A stretch of DNA of 64,000 nt from Molanna angustata. Its lineage: Eukaryota > Arthropoda > Insecta > Trichoptera > Molannidae. Shown piece after piece: positions 10,301 through 22,194 of this stretch. Where the stretch lies: NCBI GenBank assembly GCA_963576475.1, contig OY754972.1, forward strand, positions 9,507,062 to 9,571,061, written 5' to 3'. The notes below the pieces were generated by a model that saw only the letters and a list, made by a program, of their open reading frames with translations, had not been told where the DNA came from and searched no databases. The translations under genes were made by a program, and so were the position numbers. Each line of letters starts with the position of its first letter. The first letter of the stretch is position 1.

Positions 10301-12646
10301 AGGGGGTAATATCTACCTATCTAATAGGAATTCCTGCTTTAAGATGGCCAATATTAGATATATACATACATTTTATATATCTATAAGTTGGTACCTACCT
10401 ACCTTATAGTAGTTGTTATTTTTTTGTAAATTATTAAAAAACATTTTAAAGAAACAAAATATATAGTTATATTAACCTACTTTGAACCACGAATGGGTTT
10501 TTATAGACCGATTACAAAATAGCAATTGATTCTTCATCAAGACTTACGAAGAAAATTCTAGATTAAACCAAAGTTAACTTAAATATGCACCACATAACTA
10601 TATATTTTTATGTAACTATATATTTAGGTATACCTATCTTCTTATTCTTGTTTAAATTGAATATAGGCAGGTACCTACATACAAAAAAAAACTATGTAGA
10701 GTATTTTAATATCTTTGTTAGGAAATCCGGTACTGTTTTGATCAAATACTCAAACCTTAGATACCTATGTACTTTAGTAGATGTAGGTATACATGTTGGT
10801 ATCTTTCTACCTACCTATTAATACGGGTCCCTGTTATCTAAATGTTATATTATGCTTCCTCCCTGTTTATTCTTAGGTGTTAAATGATTCAGTTTATCCA
10901 CACCTCGACTTCTCACCTAGATCCAAATCAGATATAGGTATTGTGTAGATCCCTGGATCATTCTCGATCCATGTTGCACACCTGAAATTATGAATTTGTG
11001 TCCGATCTTCACATTAATCCATTTTAAATTAAAGTTTATTTATTCAATATTCAAATATAAGTAGATATTAGGTATTATCATTTTACTGATCAAAGCAAAG
11101 GTCAGAATAGATTTGTGTAGGACATATTACCTATAGGTAATATAATCTACTATACCTACCCAATATTAGGTAGTAAGTACCTACCTAGGTTACTTATTAT
11201 GCAAATAACTAATTGAATTTATTTATTTTAAATATTTGTGAGTTATTTCACAAAGCTTTTCATTTTGTTTTCATTTTACCAAAATTATATTAAAGACAAT
11301 AAAACTATAATCGATTGTACCTAACTACAAATATCTATATATGCCTATATTCCTACTAAGTAATTCTCTATAAAAAAAACAACAGATATTTTACGGATGA
11401 ATAGACGATTGAATTTATATTATACTTACATATAAATAAAAACCACTTTTAAACTACAATCCATGATGGTTTTAGTAAATTTTATAAGCTAGCACCTGAC
11501 TATCATTTTAAGGTAGGTACCTAGGTACCTACCTTAAATGTAGTTTTTTTATTCATTTTATTTAACTAGGTATACCTACAACATGTATGTTCACAATAAC
11601 AATCAATAATTCATTTACAAATAAATATTACAATACCACTCCTCTCTGAAAGCTTATTAGGCTGAGTAGAGAGGAGTTGTGTTAGTCATAGTCATATTAT
11701 CCTTTATTAATTGCAAAATAAGTACCTACCTATGGATGATTTTTTAATTAGTTTTTTTGCAATGCCACTCTCACTAAAAACAAACCCATATTGACAGTTT
11801 CATAATCTTATAATTTAATCTATCTATACCTAAGTATAGGTACAATCCTCCACAACATGTTCTCATTGGGGTACCTAGGTAGAGATACCCAACTGTAATT
11901 AGGTAAATAGTTTATAATTTAAAAAAATATATACCTACCTACTCTAAGAAAACGTTTAAAATAAGAAAATTTCAAAAATAAGTAGATATTGGTAAGTAGG
12001 TACCTAGGTATATAGTTACCTACATAAATAATAATAATTTAATAATGAAGTAATCTATATTATATTACCTAGTTATGTAAGTTTCCTATACTTGTAAACA
12101 ACCTACCTACTCAACATATTTATTCGATAATTCTCTTACGTTAATATTAATGAATTGATTAGACGAATTTATTGAAAGTTGGGTAGGTAAGCATTTAGTA
12201 CCTAATTATGAAATCTAATGATTTACTTAGATGATTAGGTAGGTAGGTACCTATCTAAATCTATATTTTATATAAGATAGTTAGAGATTATTTCATTGTT
12301 ATACATTATTTTTCAAGTACCTACCAGTTAATTAGGTAGTTATATGAAACCGATTGAGTACCTACTTATCTACCTATCCACTCACTGATTCTTATAATAT
12401 ATGTAGTTACATAGGTAGGTAATCTACTCTAGAGGTAGATTAAGCGATAGTAAAATTGGACATTATTTTATCGAATCACTTGAGATATGAATCTATTTTA
12501 TTTGCATTCTCTTGTTTATTTTATATGAAAACAATTGATAATAAAATACTGAACAAAAAGTTTGACGAAAAATGATGATTTAAAATAACTAATCTAGATA
12601 CATTAAGTAGGTATAACGATTGAATCCACTCAGATTTGTTTACATA
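10301..12646. other. No gene; many GGTA/TACC tracts
   Basis: AT-rich with frequent taggtacctacc units (10390, 10668, 11170, 11510, 11870, 12000, 12240). No protein domain recognised in the 78-codon frame at 10585. Confidence 0.5.
11507..11538. repeat. 32-bp perfect palindrome of GGTA/TACC units
   Basis: tttaaggtaggtacc joined directly to its complement. An extreme example of head-to-head GGTA and TACC units. Confidence 0.85.
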
Positions 12647-12819
12647 CAGTGTTATTTATAAAAATAAATTTGGTTCAATTGAACCCAGTTCAAAGTCTTA
12701 TTCTGAAATTCAAATCTTCTTATACAAGAATTATTTATTTTTATATGAGAATATTTGAATTTCAGAATTAAACTTTGAACCGGGTTCAATAACCAAATTT
12801 ATTTTTATAAATAACACTG
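12647..12819. mobile_element. Foldback MITE with long inverted repeats
   Basis: Starts cagtgttatttataaaaat and ends with the exact complement. The arms stay complementary for roughly 75 bp (through ggttcaa..gaaccc..gttcaaagt and ctgaaattcaaat). The CAGTG tip suggests a hAT-like or related DNA transposon derivative. Flanks (tttacata / ataatgtt) give no clean 8-bp duplication, so the superfamily is only a suggestion. Confidence 0.8.
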
Positions 12820-13154
12820 ATAATGTTTAAAATGGTATGTATGTAGATATTACTTTTTCGTAATCAGACTGTACCTATATATTGTTAAATTAGCTTTAAG
12901 TAAAAAAAAATACTTTTTTACTATCAAAAAATAGGTAGGCACTGGAAGTGAAATTGTAGGTAGATATGTAAATGCCTAAGTTGGTATTTTTTAAATTTTA
13001 AAAATAATAACTAGGTAGGTAATCCAACTGTCGATCAAAAAAGTTTGTAGCCAAGATCCGCAAGATTTATGTAGGTATATCATTCAATATAAATGGGAAA
13101 AAAATCCGCAAGATTTCGATTGGCCAGGTAGGTACCTACATTGTTTTACAAGCT

Positions 13155-13430
13155 AAAAAACACCAACTTGGACGCTTCGCAGCATATACCTATGTTCTGT
13201 ATACGGATTGACTCAGAATTCGGAGTAGACCATTATTTGTGTATATAGGTATGTGTGTGTGTGTGTGTGTGTGTGTGTCCGTCCCTCACTTATAACTTTT
13301 GATCTGCTTAATGCACAGAGTCCAAAATTTCAGATATTATAGAAATTCATAAGCCTACAAAACTTGAATGATATGTTCTTATAGAAAACAAAATATCTTA
13401 AACTGGATCTCATGTGTTAAATGCAACTAA
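13155..13430 (+). mobile_element. Helentron/DINE-1-like element, shortened copy 3
   Basis: Homologous to 26529-27576 and 27642-28674 over the segment aaaaacaccaacttgg...gcttcgcagcatat...cagaattcggagtaga, the GT tract, the tccgtccc..cttataacttttgat block and the right end ggatctcatgtgtta.atgcaacta. The 5' end and most of the interior are missing. It ends CTAA at 13427-13430, fitting the CTRR 3' rule of Helitron-type elements. It has a CCTA insertion at 13189-13192 that the other two copies lack. Confidence 0.8.
13252..13278. repeat. (TG)n microsatellite inside Helentron-like copy 3
   Basis: Pure TG run, at the same internal position as the GT/CT tracts in the two larger copies. Confidence 0.95.
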
Positions 13431-13483
13431 TTTATTTAAAATCCAGAGTTCGTATTCCTGTATAGGTATCTAATCGACAGCAT

Positions 13484-13660
13484 AGGTAGGTAGGTAGGTA
13501 GGTACAGTAGCTATTTATAGTTATTTACTACTAACATTTGTTAAACTGATGATGACTATAGGTAGGTACCTACTATGATAAAACAAGTGTCTTTATTATG
13601 ATAATTTAGACAATTTTTCATGTAGATAGGTAGGTAGGTACCTACCTACCTAAATTACCT
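13484..13660. repeat. GGTA/TACC tract
   Basis: Five GGTA in a row near 13487-13504, taggtaggtacctac at about 13560, and a 26-bp palindrome ggtaggtaggtacctacctacc near 13628-13652. Confidence 0.85.
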
Positions 13661-15062
13661 ATCATTTTTTTTAAATAAAATCATAAATTTTAAGTGAAAC
13701 ATTATGTTTTATTATTATATTATTGGCTCCACTGATAAACAGATTTCGTTGAAATGAAAAATGTCATACAAGTGCGGCAACATGGTCAATATCCACAGTA
13801 AACCTTTAAATCCAATCACCTCACATATTTCATCTTGTGCAAAATATACCTATCGGAGTTATGGAGACCCTCGCCGCGTGAATTCAGCTTCCAAATATTG
13901 ATTTACGACGTTAAATATATTATCAACTTTTATAATATAAACACAAGTCTTGCCAGCCTAACAGTCTCGGAAGAAATTAAAACCTTCGAATTAATATGTA
14001 GGCACGATAAAAAAAACTATATCAAAGATGACGTTTGGTACCTACCTGCGCAGAACAATATAGAGGTAAACTAATGTAGAATATCCCATAAATACGGACA
14101 TACTAACGTCAAATTTTTTGATTCACCTACGAACGAGATTGTCTTTTGTTTCTATTTAATTATACTTACTTACATTAATGGGTTCGATTTCGATGACAAA
14201 TTAAAAGTAAAATTTAAATGAAAGTTAACGTCATTAAAAACAAAAATGTAGGTATTCACCAGAACTGTCACTCTTCTAAATCCATTTTATAATACACTAG
14301 TGATGTTCGTTGTCATTTAAAAATCCCTTATTTTTTCAATCTTCAGAATAGCAAAATATAAAATAGGTAGGTACCTCTAATTAATATTGACATTTCATAA
14401 TTTTTTGTGTTTTTTCAGCATTGAACTCGTTATAGACTTAAAAATCTATAGTTATAAACAAATAAAAATATGCAAATAGAAAATAAACTGTTTTTTAAAA
14501 CCGAATATCGTTTGAAAATCAAGAATACCTATAGATTTTACGAACGGACTTCTGGTTCTAACATATTTTATTTCTCATTGTTGTGAGACGTTTTCATGCT
14601 TACAGAATACGTAAAAAAACATACGTGGAATGATATATTGGGATATTCAGTCAATTTGTAGCCATTAAAATAAAAAAAAATTGACGAACATGAAATAGAC
14701 TTGAACAAAACATAGGTACACGCAAATAAAAATTACAATCATTTTTAAAAACTCAAATGTTTACCTACCTAAAGAGGGTAAAAAAATAAAGATTTTTTAA
14801 AAGGAAGTCTGGTTTTTAAATATTTTTTCTCAGTATTTACAATGAGCAGGTGTTGGTATTTAACAAAAACATTTTTTTACGAATTTGCTCTGGAGTTCCG
14901 TCAAGAATAATTATCCGTTTGGAAGTTAAATAAAGAGAAAAATCAATTTAATGAGGTATATAGTATTTTTTCGTTTTATGGAGGTATTCTTTCGCATCTT
15001 GTTTGGAGTTCATCTAGGTTCAAAACATCGAGAGCGCCCAACAATGAGATTTGTGTGTTGTG
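13661..15062. other. No gene recognised
   Basis: AT-rich. The 79-codon frame at 13835-14074 includes a short GC-richer patch (ggagaccctcgccgcgtgaa) but has no known domain and no convincing splice sites. I leave it uncalled. Confidence 0.4.
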
Positions 15063-15179
15063 TTATGTATGGAACTGAGATCTGCATAGGTGTAATGTTT
15101 GTATGGAACGTTCATAGGTATAGTTGGTAACAAAAGAAATCTCACCTGCCCACAATCGCGGTCCAATATCTACGTATGT

Positions 15180-15440
15180 ACCTACTTCTGTGACTTTGCA
15201 TTCCCCACCTTGTTGCAAGCCACGAGACGCCTCGCGCTCACAGACAATTATAAATTGCAGACAATGTCGATTTTTGCGTGTACCCACTTTGAAGTCGCAG
15301 CGAGCTTGTTACGGCCCACACTCGAAATGGCGTGGGTGTTGGAGAAAATAGCTGATGTTTTTATTTCATTGGCGTATCGGCGTTTTATTGTTTCGCATTG
15401 TGCACTATTTGCAACCAGACCTAATAATAGCGACGTTTGA
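15180..15440 (+). other. GC-richer patch with an unassigned open frame
   Basis: The sequence between 15180 and 15345 is clearly richer in G+C than its flanks (gcaagccacgagacgcctcg, cgcagcgagcttgttacgg). Within the 113-codon frame at 15099-15440 an internal ATG in good context (gaaATGG, 15326) reads MAWVLEKIADVFISLAYRRF and then loses composition bias. It could be a worn first exon or an old transposon fragment. No family is recognised. Confidence 0.2.
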
Positions 15441-15549
15441 CCCTAACGAGAAACGCTCTCTGGGAAGTAGAAATGGTACTATATTTATAGAATTACCTGC
15501 TGAAATACGGCTCTTGTATACGGATATACAAAAATATGCACAATAAATT

Positions 15550-17840
15550 AACTCTTAATCTATGAAATCCAAAAATAATATTGATATCAACAAATCTGTG
15601 ATGTAATATATATCTCACGAAGAAAAGGCAACGTTTTTTTTAATAACAAGAATAGTAATTAAAATATCAAAATGGTAATCAAACTCAGCCGGTAGATTTT
15701 CATATGCTCTTTCGATTGAAGTAAAAATCTACTTCATAGGCCTTGTAGTTTTTTAATTAGGTACTTACAATAGAAAATTAAAAATGGGTTGCATTAAAAC
15801 TGATTTCACAAGAAAAGTATTAAACTAATTCAAATTTCAAAATATTCACGCAATATAATAAAGATGTGAAAATAGGTATATCTAGTGTTTAGCAAAATAC
15901 GTATTTTTTGATGGTAGGTACAGGGGAAAATATATTCAAAATTTACTTTTTAGCATACTATATAGACTCTCATTGTATTGTTGATTGTTACTTTCATCCC
16001 CATTCCATCCGCATTTGGGGACTGTAATCGACCATAAGTGGAGCCCTCAAGGTCAGCAATCTCAACGATTATGACTGTAGAATATACCTACTCGCTCTTG
16101 GATTTCAGATATTTGTGTTGTGCATCAAAGAGGTGACTCAACTGGAGTCTTCTGATAGATATGCACCATATGTTTTTTATTGATTACCTAATATTTATTG
16201 TCACGCTAAAATACTTTTGTATTGTTATGCCAATGTCTATAAAATAATATTCAATGAGGAAAATTTAGGTGCATGGAACTTTTGAATCATTCTGTAGCCA
16301 GTTGACCTTGTCTGGAACGCACTAACTTACCTACTTGACTTCCATCATTGTAGGTACCTACAGACTTGCACTTTTTACATGCAGCGTTGTTTACCTATTA
16401 AAAAGCCTATATTGATTTTTTGACCTTCCACGCAATTTTTAAGCGTATCTACTTACTTTTTAATCAATTTCTCAACAGGCATCATGTAGATAGGCAGTAG
16501 GTACAACTTGTGAGTTTTGTCGTGTTGTTTTTTTTATGTGAAACTATAGGTAGGTACCTACCTACCTGTGACATAATATATTATGTATGGCCAAAGAATA
16601 ATGATTTTTTCTCATTTTTCAACCATTCAATAAAATGGAATCCTACCATTGGTTTTTTATGTTAGTAATCACCAATCTATTTTTATGTATTATTTTTAAA
16701 ACATATTAAATAGTCAATCATTTAACCTAGGACAACTAATCCTTCCTCATATTTTTTCCAAAAAATAGATAATCTGATAACAATATCATATTGATCCTTA
16801 TGTATTCTCCAAGAAATAAGCATACTTACCTAAACGGTTGTACCTATGAGAAAAAAAGTGGGAACCCGCTTCCGCTGGATTACTGGACTCTCCCAGCAAT
16901 CTATCTTTAGTAAATACATGTAGGTACCTACCTACCTATACACTTTTTAAGTAACTATGTCTTTGATGAAACAAGTGCCTCCATACCTATATTTTTTCTA
17001 AACCAAGAAAAACCTTAAAATGTGTCCTGATCGATTTCAAAAATCATACATTATTGTTTATTTCCCGCAAGATATAAAAAAAATCGATTTGTATTCAGGT
17101 TTTTCTATCAAAAAATTCTCATGTCCAAGAGTTTCATGAACCAAGGCACCTTTAACCCTTGACCTTCATTTTGACATATTCCTTCCTTACCCTCACCGCC
17201 TACTTATCTTCTCTTTCCCGTGTCGATAGCTAACTTTATTTACAAACAAGTTGGTCATGTTTTTTCCGAGTTTTTTTTACTGAACATCGTAATATATAGT
17301 AAAACAACGTATCTTGAAATAAAATGAAAATTGACAGTCAATGGAAGTTTTTTTTTTCATTCTATTGAAGCAAGTTTTGGTCTAGACGTTAACATTGTAT
17401 GATTCTTTAGACACTTCTGCATAAAAAAAAACATTGCAATTTTTGAGTGACTATTTTTATTTTTATGAATATTTTTAATATCTAGTAGGTATAATATATG
17501 TAGGTATGTACCTACCTACAAACAATCAATCACGCCGTTTTTCTGTATGGGCAGGCAGAGAGATTTACCTATATTAGTAGTACCTATAGGTATAGTCATT
17601 TCAATAAGGATCGATTTATTTATGTACATATATACAAAATAGTAGATAAACAAAGGCGATTTTACTGCCATAAATCAATCTCTTCCAACCAACCGTAAGG
17701 AAGCCCTGAATAAATTAGTTTCTCTTTAATGTACCTACCTATTAGTTATTATTTTTCAAAAGAAAGCAACGTTAGGTTTAAATGATAAATCGAAATTTTC
17801 AAGGAAAACAGTAGGTAATTCAGTTTTTTTTTTAGGTTTC
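15550..17840. other. No gene recognised
   Basis: AT-rich with GGTA/TACC tracts at 16345, 16545-16567, 16918-16942 and 17505. No RNA gene or transposon end recognised. Confidence 0.5.
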
Positions 17841-17844
17841 TCAA

Positions 17845-18152
17845 TTTCTCAATAGATGGCGTTACAAAAAAGGCTTTTCCGTTACTTCATAGATGGCAAT
17901 AGCATAGTTCCTTATTTTCAGGTGAAATGTTACACACTAATCAAATAACTATATACCTAGAACTTTCAAAAATTACATTGATAAGGGAACTAAATAAGAA
18001 GGCATAATTGGTGAACGTTGCGCAAGCGCATAAAGTGATCACTTAAACCAGCCGATGACAAGTCGTAAGCCCTGTAGGTGCCTCGAGTTCCTGGTTCTTC
18101 TACAATATCCCAACTTCGTCTCTATTGATATGTTGAAAAAATGTTTGTCAAT
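17845..18152 (+). mobile_element. Family A repeat, copy 1
   Basis: Starts at ctcaatagatggcgtt, passes the second agatggc motif, then the conserved core gtgaacgttgcgcaagcg...ccagccgatgaca..gtcgtaagccctgtagg...ccaacttcgtctctattga. More divergent from the 40-58 kb copies than those are from each other. CCTA is inserted at 17956-17959 relative to the copies at 37.98-38.03 kb and 54.69 kb. Non-coding. Superfamily unknown. Confidence 0.85.
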
Positions 18153-18159
18153 AAATAAG

Positions 18160-18908
18160 AAAAAATACTGTTAGGTATCACAGTATTGAGGAAAGGAAGA
18201 AATTAATTAAAGAAAACAGAAAGGATATCATTCAGGAATTATTTAATCCCAGTTTCTTCAATTTTTCTTTAAATTAGTAGGTTTTTGTACCTTCTTATCT
18301 ATGGCCTATATGGAACACCAATGTACCTATAGCTGTTAGTCTTTCTTAAAATTATCAATAAATAAAAAATAAAATACCTATTTAGATGAAATGATATCAA
18401 CATTTAAGTTGTTGCACATTCTAGGTCTAGGTGATTTTATTCCACAAGAATCTACGTCACAATTCACAATACGAAAAAATATCTTGGTAGGTAAATCATG
18501 TCAAATATAGATTCGATTTCGCATGATACGCAATACTACGGCTAATAATAAAATATACCTACTCACATTATGAAATGTTTATTTATACAGATTAAGGGGA
18601 AATCTCAACGTTGAGGAGAGGTTATCAGGCACTTATTGATAATATTAAGTGCACTATAAAATTGCCATCTTCCTCGAATTATATAGGATTATAAATTAAT
18701 ACTAATAACATGGAAATTTACAACCAATTTGGATTTTACAACGCGTGTGTGCATAATTTTTGCAAAACGTCATTATAAAGTCCTACCTACCAACTACGTA
18801 AATGAACGATTCTCAAATTACGATTTTTTTACCTATATTGAATAGTTCTTATGTTATACGTACCAAAGTATATAATATAGTTAGGTACTCGACGATTAGC
18901 AACATAAT
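18160..18908. other. No gene recognised
   Basis: AT-rich, no repeat family recognised. Confidence 0.4.
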
Positions 18909-18909
18909 T

Positions 18910-19010
18910 ATTCATTCATTCACACCATCACGGTACATCCCATAGTGTGGGGTAACCAGCGACAGGTGTGCAGGTGTGCAATAAAAGGAAGCACGACACA
19001 TAATAATTAT
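18910..19010 (+). repeat. Family B repeat, partial
   Basis: Carries the family hallmark: ccatcacgg.a.atccca followed by gtggggtaaccagcgacagg and gtgtgc, then gcacgacacata. Stops after about 100 bp; GGTA/TACC units follow. Confidence 0.8.
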
Positions 19011-19489
19011 GTACCTATAACTAATTATCAATAGGTACCTACCTATACACTTGATAAAGTTGTTTTTCCTTACAATGTAACCTATGGTAAATATTGAGGT
19101 AGGTATTTCGTATTGCACTACAACACAGTAACTATTAGATATAATTAGGCTGTTAATTGAATATAATATGTTAATTTAGAGTATTAATATTAATTATATT
19201 GCTAATTTCCTCCAATTTCTCCGTGGTTCTTTAATTAAAAATCATAATTTTGGTGCGTTCAACCCAAAATTTCGTTTGACCAAAAAATATTACATCCACT
19301 CAATGACATCGCATCATCAACGATTGTCAATTGTAGATTAAAAATTAAATCAATCATCAACGCTTTTGGCAAAAAACATTTGCGCACAATATATCGTCTG
19401 TCAGATTTGTGTTTATTACATAATATATAGGTATATCGTTGATATTTGTAGAACGTTTTCTTGAAAATTGCATCCATAACTTTATGGTC

Positions 19490-19580
19490 AACAACTTACT
19501 GTCATCAAATACAATGGCGGCTTTCGGCGTGGCACTGCGCATGCTCCACTCAGATTTAAGCTTCGAATGGGTAGGTACTT
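19490..19580 (+). promoter_or_regulatory. Candidate TATA-less promoter/first exon
   Basis: A compact CpG-richer patch in AT-rich DNA contains acaATGGCGGC (YY1/initiator-like, ATG at 19513) followed 17 bp later by ctgcgcatgc, an NRF1-type half palindrome. The ATG opens a short frame beginning MAAFGVALRMLHSDLSFEW and reaches gaatgg|gtaggtact, a usable splice donor, at about 19570. No matching protein family is known to me. The same pairing of motifs occurs on the minus strand at 39825-39860. Weak evidence without transcripts. Confidence 0.25.
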
Positions 19581-19629
19581 ATTTGATGTGCCTTGGTGAA
19601 ATCGACCTTGAATCAATTTGATTCTATCA

Positions 19630-20080
19630 GTTAAGATTAACTTTACAAAAATACACGTGGTTTCGTCGTTAATTTGTTTAGTTTCCCTGGTGTTATTGCA
19701 AAATATTGTTATCAGTTACCTATAGGTACTGTTTTTGTGTACTTAATTCGAATATTTTGTGAAAATTCAGCAAATTTTTCCGTTAAGTGACATAAAAAAT
19801 TGATATTATTATGTATTTAAACATAGTTATCTTAGCAGAAAGATTAGATATAGACACATATAATATGTAAATTCTCAAATTCATTTTGTAAATACATAAT
19901 AGGTAATACATTTGGTAAAACCAGACGTATATAAATACCTATGCATAGGTGCCTACCTAAGTGTTTATTTATTTTCGATAGGTAAGTAGGTACCTATATC
20001 TATTTATAAATAAATGAATTTAAATAGTCACATACCTATCCAAGGTATTTCAAACTTATATAATAGTTAATATTGTGATC
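19630..20080. other. No gene recognised
   Basis: AT-rich intergenic or intronic DNA with GGTA/TACC units near 19940-19995. Confidence 0.4.
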
Positions 20081-20350
20081 ATTCATTCATGCCACTACGG
20101 CATATCGCACAATGCGGGGTAACCAGCGACAGGTGTGCATAATCTAATAAAGGTAAGCACTACATATGCGTGTATCCCCACTCACCAGACTTGTCTCACC
20201 TAATAATGACAACATTCAGAATTATTGGTGAACTTCATAGCTGAACTAAGTGAGATGTTATTTTGCCTGTTGTATTTTTTGATTAGGTAGGTAGGTACCT
20301 AATCAAAAAATACCATTAAGTATATAAAAAAGTGGAAACACTACCTATTC
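20081..20350 (+). repeat. Family B repeat, long copy
   Basis: Full 5' hallmark (cactacggcatatcgcac, gcggggtaaccagcgacagg), gcgtgtatcccca, agacttgtctcacc, aacattcagaatta, gtgagatgttattttg, and a 3' part ending gtggaaacacta. The region corresponding to the family's 3' third is replaced or interrupted by a palindrome, 20272-20289 with 20296-20313 (gtattttttgattaggta and complement), around a GGTA unit. Confidence 0.85.
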
Positions 20351-20394
20351 TAAATAAATCATCAGTCTGTTTTTTTATTTTATTTTCCTTTTCA

Positions 20395-20455
20395 TCTTTT
20401 TTCTTCCTTGCGCAAGATGCAAGGAAGTGTTTATTATTATTACCTGATATCTTAA
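20395..20455 (+). mobile_element. Non-LTR retrotransposon 3'-end fragment
   Basis: cttgcgcaagatgcaaggaagtgtttattattatta resembles the 3' ends at 24480-24535 (+), 49395-49485 (-) and 58660-58720 (-). Short and degenerate. Confidence 0.45.
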
Positions 20456-20459
20456 GCAG

Positions 20460-21350
20460 ATTTCTACTTAATATTTAACCTAGGTATATATGTTGGTACC
20501 TACTATATATTACCAAATTTATTCTGGTCTTGATTGCCACAATATATGGCAAAAACCCGCCATTATGCACATTTTTGTTGATATATAAACTAAATACATA
20601 AATATATATTTCTTGTCTGCATCCAAAATATTTGTTCCAACTACAAGTGAACTTTTATGAATGCTCTGCGGTTGCTGTCCTCATTGATCCCATTTTGATA
20701 TTATAATTTCACAGAGAGAAAAATGAAAAAAAAATACTGATTTTAATACCAGAATTCCGTTAAGAAAATCAAGAATAAAGAGTTAACAATAGAGATTCTG
20801 TTTTTTTTTATCAAGGCCTACTTTTTTTCAGTGTCAAATAAATCCATTTTATATGACCTTATGATACATATATTATGAATGTACCAAGGACCAACCTACC
20901 TACTTAAATCCCATTTACAATTCTACCTATTAGTTTTATTAGTGGTAATTGGTAAGGAAATTTTGTAAATTTTATGTCATTTTTTATAAAGGTGCCTAAT
21001 CGTTTATCGAAAGATAATTTTATTGAATTCCCACACTTATTAAATCATAAACAGTACCTACCTTCATTTGAATTAATGTTATAAAATATCTTTGTATCAA
21101 TAAACTTACTATCTTTTATTTACAATTTTAAAGTGTTTTCTAGATAAATTAGTTCATTTTTACGGTTTTCTCAAGTATATAGGTATAACAACATAACAGC
21201 TACATAAATATTTATTTTTAGATATTGCAGCAGCACAGAAATTACTGTCATATAGGGGAATATTATTTTACAATGACCCGCCCACTTCCATTAGAGAATT
21301 AACAGATCAAAACAAATTTAAAATAACTACCATGAAAAGGTCATATTTTT
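20460..21350. other. No gene recognised
   Basis: AT-rich, no repeat hallmark apart from isolated GGTA units. Confidence 0.4.
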
Positions 21351-21351
21351 G

Positions 21352-21765
21352 GCAGTAGCGGAATAGCTTATAGAAGCCGAAAACCTTGGCATGCCTACAA
21401 AAAAATATATAAAGAAATATCTATATAAAAAAATATATAATTACTGGTTAGTAAAACTGTCATTTCAAGAAAAAAAATATATTACTAATTAAAGACCTTA
21501 TGTTTTTTTGTTTTATTGCAAACATAGGTAGGTAGGTACTACAAGATTGGAAATTGAAACTTAAAATTGATCCTTTTTAGGGTTATAAAATGTAATTATT
21601 ATTTTGTTATGTGATTGAAATATATTTTTCATTGCTGGAGAAATGATCAACGATGAACTTATGCTTAAAAAAATATATACCTATTCGACATTTTCCAATT
21701 TTCTTTCAGGGTTTGCGTAGTCTATAGGTTCTAGGTACGCCCCTAGTACCACTCATGTTGCTACG
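21352..21765 (+). mobile_element. Family I repeat, hAT-like MITE, copy 1
   Basis: Starts ggcagtagcggaatagcttat, then agccgaaaacc, aaaactgtcatttcaag, ttggaaattgaaac, gaaatgatcaacgatgaac, ttccaattttctttca and ggttctaggtacgcccct. The minus-strand copy at 59062-59467 appears complete, with CCAGTAGCGG / CCAGTGATGG ends. Against that copy this one has (GGTA)3 inserted at 21527-21538. Non-coding. Confidence 0.75.
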
Positions 21766-22190
21766 AAGTAGATAGGTACCAGCCTACTAACAATATTTAT
21801 TAAAATATTGATTAGGATAATTTATATAGCGCCGTTTTCGTGAATATCTCACCTCAAGGGCTCTGAAAATTAATTAAGACATACCAATCATTTTGGCTCT
21901 GGTAAGATTTGCGAAAAAGGTCAAAGGTGTAATTTGAGATTTTTTTTAGAACGAAGATAATATTTTCGGTCTGTCCGAGGGTATGTGGGAACTTATTCCA
22001 TGTATTTGGTCCTTGATGAACTTAGTGGTTTGCACCCTGTTTATTTCAGCTAATTTTCCAACCATGGATGATGGAGAACGAAGTGATGATAGTCTGTCGT
22101 TAATTGAAAGTGCAATTCAAATTCCGGAGAAGTCAGTAGGAATCATATCGTGAAGAAGGTAATTTGAAGAACATGAGACAGAACTTATTT
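21766..22190. other. No gene recognised; one short frame noted
   Basis: A tttatttcag acceptor-like site at about 22048 precedes ATG 22064, which opens a 29-codon frame (MDDGERSDDSLSLIESAIQI...) ending at 22153. It is acidic and unlike its neighbours, but too short to call. Confidence 0.2.
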
Positions 22191-22194
22191 TATT

